64,000 nt of DNA from Rhodococcus sp. IEGM 1381 (GTDB taxonomy: Bacteria; Actinomycetota; Actinomycetes; Mycobacteriales; Mycobacteriaceae). This document shows, in pieces, positions 1 through 8,816 of this stretch. The number at the start of each line of letters is the position of its first letter. The stretch's first letter is position 1. The translations under genes and the position numbers were made by a program. Location: assembly GCF_030056795.1 (NCBI RefSeq), contig NZ_JASHKQ010000008.1, positions 116,532-180,531 on the forward strand. The letters are read 5' to 3'. The notes under the pieces are model-generated. The model was not told the DNA's origin. It ran no database searches and saw only the letters and a program-made list of their open reading frames with translations.

Positions 1-62
1 CGGTAGCCGGGTAGAACTCGCAGGCTCTGCAGCACCGACGAACCTGTGCTTGAGTCTGGCGG

Positions 63-1478
63 GTGACTTCCGATATCGCACGCGTGCACCGCGGCCACAT
101 TTTTCACGTCGCAGGCTCGCCCACCGTGACGGACGCCGCAACCGCGCTGGTGTCGATTCCCGACGGTGCCCTTGTCGTCGGCGACGACGGCATTATCGAG
201 TTCTGTGGTGAGTTCGATTCTCTCCCAGATCGATTCGCAGACCTCTCGGTTGCCGATCATCGACCCGGGTTTCTGCTGCCTGGATTCGTCGACACCCACA
301 TTCACTTCCCGCAGACCTATGCCGGCGATTCCTACGGCGGCGGTCAGCTTCTCGAATGGCTGAACACGTGCATCTTCCCGTCCGAGTCGCGTTTCGCCGA
401 TCCCGAGTTCGCCGCGGCGGCGGCCCGAGACTTCTGCGCCGCCCGCATCCGGGCCGGGACCACACAGGCCATGGTGTTCGGGTCGGCATTCCCGCACGCC
501 CAGGATTCGCTGTTCGCCGAGACCGGAAAGCACGGACTGCGCATCGTCAGTGGCCGCGGTGTGCAGACCACCGGCCCGGCGTCGGCGCAGGCATTGATCA
601 CCGGTGAGGACGAGGCAATACGCCTGGTGTCCGAGGAGATCGAGAAATGGCACGCCGCCGATACCGGCGACGTCGACACGGCGATGCTGCACGTGGCAGT
701 CGTACCGCGGTTCTCGCTTTCGGTGACGACCGAGACGCTGAGGAATCTCGGTGAGCTCTACGACTCGGTGCGCGGTCGTGGCGTCTACTTCCACACGCAC
801 CTCAACGAGAACAACCGGCCGGGCACCGGCGAGATCGATGCCACCAAGAACGCCTACGGGGTTGGGGCCTACCTCGACACCTACGACGGCAAGTTCCTGC
901 CGGGCTCACAGGTCGGCGGCAAGAGCTTTCTCGGCAAGCGAACCATCCTGGCGCATGCAGTGCATTGCCAGGACGCCGAACTGGAGCGCATGGCCGAGAC
1001 CGGAACCTCCATCGCGCACTGTCCTACCTCGCAACAGTTTCTCGGCTCGGGCACGATGCCGTGGAAGCGAACCGTCGCCGCGGGAGTGAACATCGCCATC
1101 GGCTCCGACTTCGGCGGCGGTGACGAATGGTTGCTACCGCAGGTGCTGGCCGACGCCTTCAAGGTGCACATCTCCGAGGCCGGCGACGACGGGTTGTCGC
1201 TGCACCCGGCGGAACTGCTGTTCACCGGAACCCTCGCCGGGGCCCGCGCTCTGGACATGGAGAACCGCATCGGCAATTTCGACATCGGCAAGGAAGCAGA
1301 CTTCGTCGTCGTCGATCCGTCCGCATGGCCGCAGTTGGCGGCGGCGATCGACCACGGTGTTCGCGCCGACGATGCCGAACTGGCCCGCGACCAGACTCTG
1401 TTCGCCCTCCTGATGGCCATGCGCGAGCCCGCCATCGTCGGCGTGTACGTCCAGGGACGCGCTGTGCACGGCACATGA
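63..1478 (+). CDS. guaD: guanine deaminase (amidohydrolase superfamily)
   Basis: The 471-residue product should deaminate guanine to xanthine in purine salvage and catabolism in the cytoplasm. The metal-dependent amidohydrolase fold is clear: an HxH zinc pair in PGFVDTHIHFPQ (H79, H81, the guanine deaminase form of the motif), a later FHTHLNEN histidine, a HAVHC segment, and the catalytic Asp in GSDFGGGDE. Length is typical of the bacterial family. The start is a GTG at the very left of the window; only 62 noncoding bases precede it, so upstream partners cannot be seen. Atrazine/cytosine deaminase relatives share the fold, but the HFPQ signature favours GuaD. Confidence 0.88.
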   Translation: MTSDIARVHRGHIFHVAGSPTVTDAATALVSIPDGALVVGDDGIIEFCGEFDSLPDRFADLSVADHRPGFLLPGFVDTHIHFPQTYAGDSYGGGQLLEWLNTCIFPSESRFADPEFAAAAARDFCAARIRAGTTQAMVFGSAFPHAQDSLFAETGKHGLRIVSGRGVQTTGPASAQALITGEDEAIRLVSEEIEKWHAADTGDVDTAMLHVAVVPRFSLSVTTETLRNLGELYDSVRGRGVYFHTHLNENNRPGTGEIDATKNAYGVGAYLDTYDGKFLPGSQVGGKSFLGKRTILAHAVHCQDAELERMAETGTSIAHCPTSQQFLGSGTMPWKRTVAAGVNIAIGSDFGGGDEWLLPQVLADAFKVHISEAGDDGLSLHPAELLFTGTLAGARALDMENRIGNFDIGKEADFVVVDPSAWPQLAAAIDHGVRADDAELARDQTLFALLMAMREPAIVGVYVQGRAVHGT

Positions 1479-1550
1479 CTGGAGAGCTGTCCGATTGATA
1501 GGTTCAGTGCGACGTCGAACTGCTGCATCGGACAACACGCAAAGGACGGC

Positions 1551-2072
1551 ATGAAGCGAGTGGCCCTGGTGATCGCCGCAGTCGCAGCGCTGGTCGCCGG
1601 CTGCGGTGGTTCCGATACCGACGCCGCCGATGCCTCGACCGAGGCAGCGACGACGACCACCGGGGCGTACGAGCCCGGTCCGTTCTTCGGTGAATGCGGA
1701 TCGATCACCGACGCCGAGGTGCAATCTGCGTTCGGAGCCGGCCCGTTCTCCCAGGTCACCCGCAACTCCGTCGGTTGCCAGTGGGAGACCGTGGGCTTCA
1801 GTGGTCCGAGCGTCAGCTTCTCCTGGTACCGAGGCAGCCCGATCGGACGTGAGCGTGCAGGCTCCGAGTTGATCGGCCGTCCGGCCAAGGACATCGCCAT
1901 CGACGGCAACCCCGGCTTCGAGGCCGAACAGGGCCCGCTGTGCGAGATCGGCGTGCAATTCGGCGACGACTTCTTCCACTGGTCCATCACGTACTCCGAC
2001 CAACCCGCGGCACGCCCGCCGTGCGACGTCGGAAACGAGCTCGCGGCGCTGACAGTCGAGCGCAAGCAATGA
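1551..2072 (+). CDS. DUF3558-family lipoprotein (first of a pair)
   Basis: A 173-residue protein with a short hydrophobic signal and a lipobox ending at C18 (ALVAGC), so it should be acylated and anchored outside the membrane. After a Thr/Ala-rich linker comes a DUF3558-type domain with paired cysteines (FGECGSITD, VGCQWE, GPLCEIG, PPCDVG) and a tryptophan-rich core. AAAGGA lies just upstream of the ATG. Its stop overlaps the start of the next, related gene as ATGA, so the two are probably co-translated. DUF3558 lipoproteins are common in mycolic-acid bacteria and have no established molecular function. Confidence 0.8.
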   Translation: MKRVALVIAAVAALVAGCGGSDTDAADASTEAATTTTGAYEPGPFFGECGSITDAEVQSAFGAGPFSQVTRNSVGCQWETVGFSGPSVSFSWYRGSPIGRERAGSELIGRPAKDIAIDGNPGFEAEQGPLCEIGVQFGDDFFHWSITYSDQPAARPPCDVGNELAALTVERKQ

Positions 2073-2596
2073 GAACGACAAGAGTCGCCGCCGCCGCCGC
2101 GACCCTGCTGCTCGCCGCCGGTTGCTCCCAGACGGTCGAGGGCACGCCGCGGCCGGCGAGCTTCGCCGGCTCGGGTAGCCAAGAATTCACCAAGTTGTTG
2201 ACCGAGTGCGATGCCGTCTCCGACGACCAGATTCGGGAGACCACCGGAGCCGACGACATCGCGCGCGGCTTCTTCGGGGCGATCTGCCGATGGGATCTGA
2301 TCGGCTCCGCGGGCATGGTGAAGGTGACGTTCAACTGGTTCGAATCCGGCACCCTGGCCGCCGAGCGGGCGGCCGACGAGAAGATGATGTACACCGTCAG
2401 CGACACAACAGTGCAGGGCCGCAAGGCAATACAGGCCCAGCGTCCCAACGATTCCGCGTCGTGCGGAGTCTCGGCCGGTGCAGATCAGGCGGGCATCTTC
2501 GGGTGGTGGGTGCAGTATCGGCCGGATGTCGCGCACCCCGATCCCTGCCAGGCCGCGGCGAAGCTGGCCGACCTCGCACTCAACCTGAGCAGATAG
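2069..2596 (+). CDS. DUF3558-family lipoprotein (second of a pair)
   Basis: A 175-residue secreted lipoprotein with a lipobox at C19 (LAAGC). The DUF3558-like body keeps the CDAVSDDQI, ICRWD, SCGVSAG and DPCQAAAKL cysteine elements of its upstream neighbour, so the two look like a tandem duplication. The ATG at 2069 lies inside the TGA of the previous gene (ATGA) and opens directly into a signal peptide. A longer frame to the left exists but lacks a signal peptide and overlaps the neighbour. Function unknown; co-expression with the first copy is inferred. Confidence 0.8.
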   Translation: MRTTRVAAAAATLLLAAGCSQTVEGTPRPASFAGSGSQEFTKLLTECDAVSDDQIRETTGADDIARGFFGAICRWDLIGSAGMVKVTFNWFESGTLAAERAADEKMMYTVSDTTVQGRKAIQAQRPNDSASCGVSAGADQAGIFGWWVQYRPDVAHPDPCQAAAKLADLALNLSR

Positions 2597-2621
2597 GTTG
2601 CGTATCAGGGCGAAGGGTGTT

Positions 2622-2651
2622 TTGACCCGAGGCCGCGCCGCCGGGTATCGT
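2622..2651 (+). promoter_or_regulatory. candidate str operon promoter
   Basis: TTGACC (2622-2627), an 18-bp spacer and TATCGT (2646-2651) form a good housekeeping-sigma promoter about 240 bp before rpsL. It is the best -35/-10 pair in the 294-bp gap between the lipoprotein pair and rpsL. Transcription would start near 2657 and give a long leader. Confidence 0.5.
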
Positions 2652-2771
2652 CATGGGTCGTGTCCGGCCTGGCCGGACCGTTTGTGTGCCTATGCGAGGT
2701 ACAGCCGTGCGCACGTTCGCTCGAAGAGCGCGCAACCGGCTGGACGTGTGGGGGTATGCGACACACCCGAC

Positions 2772-2855
2772 CGCGGGGTGCAAGAGACCCGCGATAGCAG
2801 TACTGGAGCAGCAGCAGTACCGGGTGAGGAGCAGTGTTCTCTTGCTCCAACTGCT
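2772..2855 (+). promoter_or_regulatory. rpsL 5' leader hairpins
   Basis: CGCGGG (2772-2777) can pair with CCCGCG (2788-2793). Downstream, GGAGCA occurs twice (2805-2810 and 2828-2833) and either copy can pair with TGCTCC (2843-2848). AGCAGT (2813-2818 and 2830-2835) can pair with ACTGCT (2850-2855). These choices exclude one another, as in an attenuator, just before the rpsL ribosome-binding region. Pairing is seen in the sequence; a regulatory role is inference. Confidence 0.35.
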
Positions 2856-2890
2856 AGATCCCTGTTGATCGACACGAAGAAAGCCGGTTC

Positions 2891-3265
2891 ATGCCAACTA
2901 TCAACCAGCTGGTCCGCAAGGGCCGCACCGACAAGGTGCGGAAGCTGAAGACCGCTGCCCTCAAGGGAAGCCCTCAGCGTCGCGGCGTGTGCACTCGCGT
3001 GTACACAACCACTCCGAAGAAGCCGAACTCTGCTCTCCGTAAGGTCGCGCGTGTGCGCTTGACCAGTGCGGTAGAGGTCACTGCCTACATCCCCGGTGAG
3101 GGTCACAACCTGCAGGAGCACTCGATGGTGCTCGTTCGCGGCGGTCGTGTGAAGGACCTCCCGGGTGTGCGTTACAAGATCATCCGCGGCTCGCTCGACA
3201 CCCAGGGTGTCAAGAACCGCAAGCAGGCTCGCAGCCGCTACGGAGCCAAGAAGGAGAAGAGCTGA
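2891..3265 (+). CDS. rpsL: 30S ribosomal protein S12
   Basis: A 124-residue S12, full length for actinobacteria, starting [12 protein letters not shown]. It sits in the 30S decoding centre. The streptomycin-resistance hot spots [11 protein letters not shown] and [10 protein letters not shown] both carry the wild-type lysines (the K43 and K88 positions), so no resistance mutation is visible. First gene of the str operon; the ATG is preceded by an A/G-rich GAAGAAAG. The stop is one base away from the rpsG start, indicating coupled translation. Confidence 0.98.
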   Translation: MPTINQLVRKGRTDKVRKLKTAALKGSPQRRGVCTRVYTTTPKKPNSALRKVARVRLTSAVEVTAYIPGEGHNLQEHSMVLVRGGRVKDLPGVRYKIIRGSLDTQGVKNRKQARSRYGAKKEKS

Positions 3266-3266
3266 T

Positions 3267-3737
3267 ATGCCACGCAAGGGCCCAGCACCCAAGCGGCCGC
3301 TGATCAACGACCCGGTCTACGGATCGCCGTTGGTCACGCAGCTCGTCAACAAGATCCTCCTCGACGGCAAGAAGTCGACCGCAGAGCGCATCGTCTACCA
3401 GGCGCTCGAGCAGGCTCGCGAGAAGACCGGCACCGATCCCGTCGTCACGCTCAAGCGTGCACTCGACAACGTCAAGCCGGCCCTCGAAGTTCGCAGCCGT
3501 CGCGTCGGTGGTGCCACCTACCAGGTGCCCGTCGAGGTTCGTCCCGGCCGCTCCACCACGCTGGCACTGCGCTGGCTGGTCACGTTCTCGCGCGCTCGTC
3601 GTGAGAAGACCATGGTCGAGCGTCTGGCGAACGAGTTGCTCGACGCCAGCAACGGCCTCGGTGCCGCTGTGAAGCGTCGCGAGGACACTCACAAGATGGC
3701 CGAAGCCAACAAGGCGTTCGCTCACTACCGCTGGTGA
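3267..3737 (+). CDS. rpsG: 30S ribosomal protein S7
   Basis: A 156-residue S7, the usual length. It binds the 3' major domain of 16S rRNA and nucleates assembly of the 30S head. [21 protein letters not shown] and the RWLVTFSR segment are conserved. The ATG at 3267 is chosen because it gives the standard N-terminus, lies one base after the rpsL stop, and has AAGGAG at 3251-3256 inside the rpsL end. In E. coli S7 represses its own operon at the S12-S7 junction; that gap here is too small for the E. coli type of intercistronic site. Confidence 0.98.
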   Translation: MPRKGPAPKRPLINDPVYGSPLVTQLVNKILLDGKKSTAERIVYQALEQAREKTGTDPVVTLKRALDNVKPALEVRSRRVGGATYQVPVEVRPGRSTTLALRWLVTFSRARREKTMVERLANELLDASNGLGAAVKRREDTHKMAEANKAFAHYRW

Positions 3738-3832
3738 TCTCCTCGCTCGGGCGGTACTCGGAACTATCCGATACCGCCGGAGCGTTGATCAGCTCAGGCA
3801 ATACCTCTTCCAACACCAAGGCGGGTTAACTC

Positions 3833-5935
3833 GTGGCACAGGACGTGCTGACCGACCTACTCAAGGTCCGCAACATCGGCATCATGGCCCACATCGATGC
3901 CGGCAAGACCACCACTACCGAACGCATCCTCTTCTACACCGGTATCTCCTACAAGATCGGTGAAGTTCACGATGGCGCAGCCACCATGGACTGGATGGAG
4001 CAGGAGCAGGAGCGTGGCATCACGATCACCTCTGCTGCCACGACGTGCTTCTGGAACGACAACCAGATCAACATCATCGACACCCCCGGTCACGTCGACT
4101 TCACTGTCGAGGTGGAGCGTTCGCTCCGCGTCCTCGACGGCGCGGTCGCAGTGTTCGACGGCAAAGAAGGTGTCGAGCCGCAGTCCGAGCAGGTCTGGCG
4201 TCAGGCCGACAAGTACGACGTGCCCCGCATCTGCTTCGTCAACAAGATGGACAAGCTCGGCGCGGACTTCTACTACACCGTGCAGACCATCATCGATCGT
4301 CTCGGTGCCAAGCCGCTGGTCATCCAGCTGCCCATCGGCGCAGAGAACGATTTCGAGGGCGTCATCGACCTCGTGCAGATGAAGGCTCTCGTGTGGAGTG
4401 GCGAGACCAAGCTCGGCGAGAAGTACGAGATCGAGGAGATCCCGGAAAACCTCAAGGAGCGCGCGGACGAGTACCGCACCATGCTGCTCGAGACCGTGGC
4501 CGAGTCCGACGAAGCGCTTCTGGAGAAGCACTTCGGTGGCGAAGAGCTCACGATCGAAGAGATCAAGGGCGCCATCCGCAAGATGACGGTCAACAGCGAG
4601 CTGTACCCGATCCTGTGTGGATCCGCGTTCAAGAACAAGGGTGTTCAGCCCATGCTCGACGCGGTCATCGACTACCTCCCGTCTCCCCTCGACGTTGCCG
4701 AGACCATCGGACACGCCGTCGGCGACGAGGAGAAGGAGATCACTCGCAAGCCGTCCGCAGACGAGCCGTTCGCGGCTCTCGCGTTCAAGATCGCGACGCA
4801 CCCCTTCTTCGGCAAGCTGACCTACGTTCGGGTGTACTCGGGCAAGGTCGACTCCGGCGCTCAGGTCATCAACTCGACCAAGGGCAAGAAGGAGCGTCTG
4901 GGCAAGCTCTTCCAGATGCACTCCAACAAGGAGAACGCGATCGCGACCGCGTCTGCCGGTCACATCTACGCGGTCATCGGCCTCAAGGACACCACGACGG
5001 GTGACACGCTCTGCGATCCGCAGAACCAGATCATCCTCGAGTCCATGAGCTTCCCGGACCCGGTCATCCAGGTCTCGATCGAGCCGAAGACCAAGTCCGA
5101 CCAGGAGAAGCTGGGAACAGCCATCCAGAAGCTCGCCGAAGAGGATCCCACCTTCTCGGTGAAGCTGGACGAGGACACCGGCCAGACCGTCATCGGCGGC
5201 ATGGGCGAACTGCACCTCGACATTCTCGTCGACCGTATGCGTCGCGAGTTCAAGGTCGAGGCCAACGTCGGCAAGCCTCAGGTGGCGTACCGCGAGACCA
5301 TCCGCAAGACGGTCGAGAAGCACGACTACACGCACAAGAAGCAGACCGGTGGCTCCGGCCAGTTCGCGAAGGTCATCATCAAGCTCGAGCCTTTCGAGGG
5401 CGAAGACGGCGCGACGTACGAGTTCGAGAACAAGGTCAGCGGTGGCCGCGTGCCCAGGGAGTACATCCCCTCGGTCGACGCAGGTGCTCAGGACGCCATG
5501 CAGTACGGTGTCCTGGCCGGATACCCCCTGGTCAACGTCAAGGTCACACTGCTCGACGGTGCGTACCACGACGTCGACTCGTCGGAAATGGCCTTCAAGG
5601 TCGCCGGCTCACAAGCGTTCAAGGAAGCCGCCCGCAAGGCCAGCCCCGTAATTCTCGAACCCGTCATGGCCGTCGAGGTCATCACGCCCGAGGATTACAT
5701 GGGTGAGGTCATCGGCGACCTGAACTCCCGCCGTGGTCAGATTCAGGCCATGGAGGAACGCAGCGGTGCCCGTATCGTCAAGGCACTGGTTCCGCTGTCG
5801 GAGATGTTCGGCTACATCGGAGACCTTCGGTCGAAGACGCAGGGCCGCGCTAACTACTCCATGGTCTTCGATTCGTACGCAGAAGTTCCCGCGAACGTAG
5901 CGAAGGAAATCATCGCGAAGGTCAACGGAGAGTAA
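3833..5935 (+). CDS. fusA: translation elongation factor G
   Basis: A 700-residue EF-G, the ribosomal translocase. G1 is [12 protein letters not shown], the effector region includes [11 protein letters not shown]3 is DTPGHVDFT and G4 is NKMDKLGAD, followed by domains II-V of the usual length. The start is GTG at 3833 with AAGG upstream. A 95-bp gap separates it from rpsG with no clear terminator, so it belongs to the same transcript. A standard fusidic-acid-target EF-G with no visible loss of key residues. Confidence 0.98.
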   Translation: MAQDVLTDLLKVRNIGIMAHIDAGKTTTTERILFYTGISYKIGEVHDGAATMDWMEQEQERGITITSAATTCFWNDNQINIIDTPGHVDFTVEVERSLRVLDGAVAVFDGKEGVEPQSEQVWRQADKYDVPRICFVNKMDKLGADFYYTVQTIIDRLGAKPLVIQLPIGAENDFEGVIDLVQMKALVWSGETKLGEKYEIEEIPENLKERADEYRTMLLETVAESDEALLEKHFGGEELTIEEIKGAIRKMTVNSELYPILCGSAFKNKGVQPMLDAVIDYLPSPLDVAETIGHAVGDEEKEITRKPSADEPFAALAFKIATHPFFGKLTYVRVYSGKVDSGAQVINSTKGKKERLGKLFQMHSNKENAIATASAGHIYAVIGLKDTTTGDTLCDPQNQIILESMSFPDPVIQVSIEPKTKSDQEKLGTAIQKLAEEDPTFSVKLDEDTGQTVIGGMGELHLDILVDRMRREFKVEANVGKPQVAYRETIRKTVEKHDYTHKKQTGGSGQFAKVIIKLEPFEGEDGATYEFENKVSGGRVPREYIPSVDAGAQDAMQYGVLAGYPLVNVKVTLLDGAYHDVDSSEMAFKVAGSQAFKEAARKASPVILEPVMAVEVITPEDYMGEVIGDLNSRRGQIQAMEERSGARIVKALVPLSEMFGYIGDLRSKTQGRANYSMVFDSYAEVPANVAKEIIAKVNGE

Positions 5936-6037
5936 TTCTCTTCGTTTGCTGGACCACGCTCGACCTGTAATAAGTAACAACACATACGCGTGCTTGCCCC
6001 GCAGGGGTACGCACAGATCAGTCCAGGAGGACACACA

Positions 6038-7228
6038 GTGGCGAAGGCGAAGTTCGATCGGACGAAGCCGCACGTCAACATCGGCACCATCGGTCACGTT
6101 GACCACGGTAAGACGACGCTGACGGCTGCAATCACCAAGGTTCTGCACGACAAGTTCCCGGACCTGAACGAGGCATCGGCTTTCGATCAGATCGACAAGG
6201 CTCCGGAGGAGAAGGCTCGTGGTATCACGATCAACATCTCCCACGTCGAGTACCAGACCGAGAAGCGCCACTACGCGCACGTCGATGCACCGGGTCACGC
6301 CGACTACATCAAGAACATGATCACCGGCGCGGCTCAGATGGACGGCGCAATCCTGGTCGTGGCAGCAACCGATGGCCCGATGCCGCAGACCCGCGAGCAC
6401 GTGCTGCTCGCCCGCCAGGTCGGTGTTCCGTACATCCTGGTCGCACTGAACAAGGCCGACATGGTCGACGACGAAGAGATCATCGAGCTCGTCGAGATGG
6501 AGGTCCGCGAGCTCCTCGCTTCGCAGGAGTTCGACGAGGACGCACCGGTCATCAAGGTCTCCGCACTCAAGGCACTCGAGGGTGACGAGAAGTGGGGCGC
6601 ATCTGTCCTGGAGCTCATGCAGGCCGTCGACGATTCGGTCCCGGATCCCGTCCGTGAGACCGACAAGCCGTTCCTCATGCCCGTCGAGGACGTCTTCACC
6701 ATCACCGGTCGTGGCACCGTGGTCACCGGACGTATCGAGCGCGGCTCGGTCAACGTCAACGAAGAGGTCGAGATCGTCGGCATCCGCCCCGGCTCGACCA
6801 AGACCACCGTCACCGGAATCGAAATGTTCCGCAAGCTGCTCGACTCGGGTCAGGCAGGCGACAACGTCGGCCTCCTCGTTCGTGGCATCAAGCGCGAAGA
6901 CGTCGAGCGTGGACAGGTCATCATCAAGCCGGGCACCACGACTCCCCACACGGAGTTCGAGGGCAACGCTTACATCCTGTCCAAGGACGAGGGCGGCCGC
7001 CACACGCCGTTCTTCAACAACTACCGCCCGCAGTTCTACTTCCGTACCACGGACGTTACGGGCGTTGTGACCCTCCCCGAGGGCACCGAGATGGTCATGC
7101 CCGGTGACAACACCGAGATGTCCGTCACGCTGATCCAGCCGGTCGCCATGGACGTCGGCCTCCGTTTCGCAATCCGTGAGGGCGGTCGTACCGTCGGAGC
7201 CGGTCGCGTCACGAAGATCGTCAAGTGA
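6038..7228 (+). CDS. tuf: translation elongation factor Tu
   Basis: A 396-residue EF-Tu that delivers aminoacyl-tRNA to the ribosome. [11 protein letters not shown] (G1), RGITINISH (effector), DAPGHADY (G3) and NKADM (G4) are intact, and the protein ends in RVTKIVK. The GTG at 6038 is chosen over an upstream in-frame codon because it follows a strong CCAGGAGG at 6024-6031 and gives the family N-terminus [11 protein letters not shown]. Last gene of the str operon, followed by a clear intrinsic terminator. The 102-bp gap after fusA is A/T-richer than its surroundings and might hold an extra promoter. Confidence 0.98.
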   Translation: MAKAKFDRTKPHVNIGTIGHVDHGKTTLTAAITKVLHDKFPDLNEASAFDQIDKAPEEKARGITINISHVEYQTEKRHYAHVDAPGHADYIKNMITGAAQMDGAILVVAATDGPMPQTREHVLLARQVGVPYILVALNKADMVDDEEIIELVEMEVRELLASQEFDEDAPVIKVSALKALEGDEKWGASVLELMQAVDDSVPDPVRETDKPFLMPVEDVFTITGRGTVVTGRIERGSVNVNEEVEIVGIRPGSTKTTVTGIEMFRKLLDSGQAGDNVGLLVRGIKREDVERGQVIIKPGTTTPHTEFEGNAYILSKDEGGRHTPFFNNYRPQFYFRTTDVTGVVTLPEGTEMVMPGDNTEMSVTLIQPVAMDVGLRFAIREGGRTVGAGRVTKIVK

Positions 7229-7251
7229 TCTAGTTTCACCCAGCTCTACTG

Positions 7252-7285
7252 AAGCGGCACCCACCTTCTGGTGGGTGCCGCTTTT
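7252..7285 (+). terminator. intrinsic terminator of the str operon
   Basis: GCGGCACCCACC (7254-7265) pairs perfectly with GGTGGGTGCCGC (7270-7281) around a TTCT loop. The 12-bp stem is extended by A-T pairs and followed by TTTT. It lies 25 bp after the tuf stop. Confidence 0.92.
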
Positions 7286-7308
7286 GCGTGCGTGCGGCTG
7301 CGCCGCCC

Positions 7309-7359
7309 GCGTCAATGGACCATTGCACCGCTCAGACGTATGCAGTGGTTCATTCACGC
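7309..7359 (+). repeat. 51-bp palindromic repeat, copy R1
   Basis: Arms GCGTCAATGGACCATTGCA (7309-7327) and TGCAGTGGTTCATTCACGC (7341-7359) are imperfect inverted repeats (16 of 19 pairs) around the 13-nt centre CCGCTCAGACGTA. Four other copies lie in this window at 7383, 34812, 34876 and 38066. It sits just after the str terminator. Confidence 0.85.
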
Positions 7360-7382
7360 GGTCCGAGGTGGCCACCCACAGT

Positions 7383-7433
7383 GGGTGAATGGACCCTTGC
7401 AGCGGTCGGACGTATGCAGTGGTCCATTGACGC
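7383..7433 (+). repeat. 51-bp palindromic repeat, copy R2
   Basis: Second copy, 74 bp after R1. Arms are GGGTGAATGGACCCTTGCA (7383-7401) and TGCAGTGGTCCATTGACGC (7415-7433), with centre GCGGTCGGACGTA. Both R1 and R2 are followed by GGTCCGAGG, so a somewhat longer unit is tandemly repeated here, 60 bp before the hen1 start. Confidence 0.85.
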
Positions 7434-7480
7434 GGTCCGAGGGCCCCGAAAAGTGGGACGCATCGGACGCGGCCGTCCCG

Positions 7481-7486
7481 TAACGT
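7481..7486 (+). promoter_or_regulatory. -10 element, leaderless hen1 start
   Basis: TAACGT ends 7 nt before the GTG of the hen1 gene. No Shine-Dalgarno sequence precedes that GTG, so the mRNA may begin at or next to the start codon. No good -35 is visible. Confidence 0.4.
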
Positions 7487-7493
7487 CGCTGCG

Positions 7494-8816
7494 GTGCTAC
7501 TGACCGTGACTGCAAATGCCACAACCGATTTCCCGGACACCTCCGACATCGGGTATCTGTTGCACAAGCACCCCGATCGCGTGCTGAGCCGTAACCTGCC
7601 CATGGGTGCCGCGACGGTGCTGTATCCCGAGGTCTCGACAGAGCGCACCACCCTTGCAATCTTGCTCGACGGGGCCGACGAGAAAAATCCAGCGGCATCC
7701 GGGCTCGCGGTGGCTCTGTCTCGACTCTTCAAACAGACTCTCACCGGCGTATGTACCACTAGACCTGAACTGGTTTCTGCCGCAATCGATCTGACTGTGT
7801 CGATGCCTGCTGTGCCGTCTCGTGGTGCGACCGACCTCGCGTCACGGTTGTTCGGTCCCCTGGGATGGATCGTCGAGGCGACGGCCATTCCGCTCGATCC
7901 GACGCAACCGGAATGGGGCAACTCCGAATACATCGGTCTCGTTCTCACCGGCACGTTCACTCTGTCGGCAGCGCTGCGGCACCTGTACGTACTCCTACCC
8001 GTGCTCGACGACGCCAAGCACTACTGGGTGGGGGAGGACGAGGCAGACAAACTCGTTCGAGCAGCAGGGGATTGGCTCGGAGATCACCCCGAGTCGTCGT
8101 TGATCGCCTCCCGCTACCTGGCGCACCGCCGCGAACTCGTGGCCTCCGCGCTGGAGCGACTCGTCCCCGACGCGCGTGAGGACGATATGACCCCGCGAGA
8201 TCCGACGTTGGCAGAACGGCGGGTACGCGCCGTACTGGCGGCGCTGAACGACGTCGGCGCGAAGTCGGTGATCGACCTGGGTTGCGGCGAGGGTCGTCTG
8301 CTGCGAGAACTGCTCGTAAACAGTGCTTTCGAGCGCATTGTCGGTGCCGACGTGAGTGATCGGGCACTCGTGAAGGCGCACCGCCGGTTGCGTCTGGACG
8401 ACATGGCGGATCGACAGCGAACGCGCATCGAACTGCTCCAGTCGTCGGCCACCTACCGAGACGTGCGGTTGCAGGGATTCGACGCGATGGTGCTCATGGA
8501 GGTGATCGAGCACGTCGACCTCGATCGGCTCCCGGCGTTGGTGCGCTCGGTCTTTCGCGAGGCCCGTCCCCGGACGGTGCTCGTGACCACCCCGAACTCC
8601 GAGTACAACGCGCTGTATCCAGGGCTCGAACCGGGTGCCTTCCGTCATGTCGACCACCGATTCGAGTTCACCCGCGCCGAATTCGAGCAGTGGGCGTCAT
8701 CAGTGGCCGACGGCCACGCCTACTCGGTTCGTTTCGATCGCATCGGCCCTGTCGACGACCGACTCGGTAGCCCCACCCAGATCGCAGTATTCACCAGAGA
8801 GGAGCAGTCCCGATGA
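7494..8816 (+). CDS. hen1: bacterial Hen1, RNA 3'-terminal ribose 2'-O-methyltransferase
   Basis: A 440-residue RNA-repair methyltransferase. The N-terminal half matches the bacterial Hen1 N-domain that binds Pnkp. The C-terminal half is the methyltransferase: SAM-binding VIDLGCGEG from residue 259, then EVIEH (E336, E339, H340) and a later HVDH (H385, H388) that would supply the metal site for 2'-O-methylation. In characterised systems Hen1 methylates the 3' end at a break before Pnkp seals it, so the repaired RNA resists re-cleavage. GTG start. The gene ends in ATGA overlapping the Pnkp gene, the usual two-gene order. Likely targets are ribotoxin-cleaved tRNAs (family knowledge, not shown here). 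Confidence 0.9.
   Translation: MLLTVTANATTDFPDTSDIGYLLHKHPDRVLSRNLPMGAATVLYPEVSTERTTLAILLDGADEKNPAASGLAVALSRLFKQTLTGVCTTRPELVSAAIDLTVSMPAVPSRGATDLASRLFGPLGWIVEATAIPLDPTQPEWGNSEYIGLVLTGTFTLSAALRHLYVLLPVLDDAKHYWVGEDEADKLVRAAGDWLGDHPESSLIASRYLAHRRELVASALERLVPDAREDDMTPRDPTLAERRVRAVLAALNDVGAKSVIDLGCGEGRLLRELLVNSAFERIVGADVSDRALVKAHRRLRLDDMADRQRTRIELLQSSATYRDVRLQGFDAMVLMEVIEHVDLDRLPALVRSVFREARPRTVLVTTPNSEYNALYPGLEPGAFRHVDHRFEFTRAEFEQWASSVADGHAYSVRFDRIGPVDDRLGSPTQIAVFTREEQSR

Noticed and set aside
881..2536. 551-codon open frame on the minus strand
   Set aside because: Antisense to guaD and the lipoprotein pair, low-complexity shadow of high-GC codon bias, no recognisable domain.
2597..2890. Small ORFs between the lipoprotein pair and rpsL
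   Set aside because: They overlap the rpsL start or leader, have no ribosome-binding sites and no homology.
3857..5569. 570-codon minus-strand frame
   Set aside because: Lies entirely antisense to fusA; Leu/Asp/Val-rich mirror of EF-G codons.
7309..7433. Tandem repeats considered as a CRISPR array
   Set aside because: Only two units, imperfect palindromes with near-identical intervening sequence, no cas genes.
5609..8017. 802-codon minus-strand frame
   Set aside because: Runs antisense through fusA, tuf, the terminator, two repeats and hen1; no homology and the composition of a shadow.
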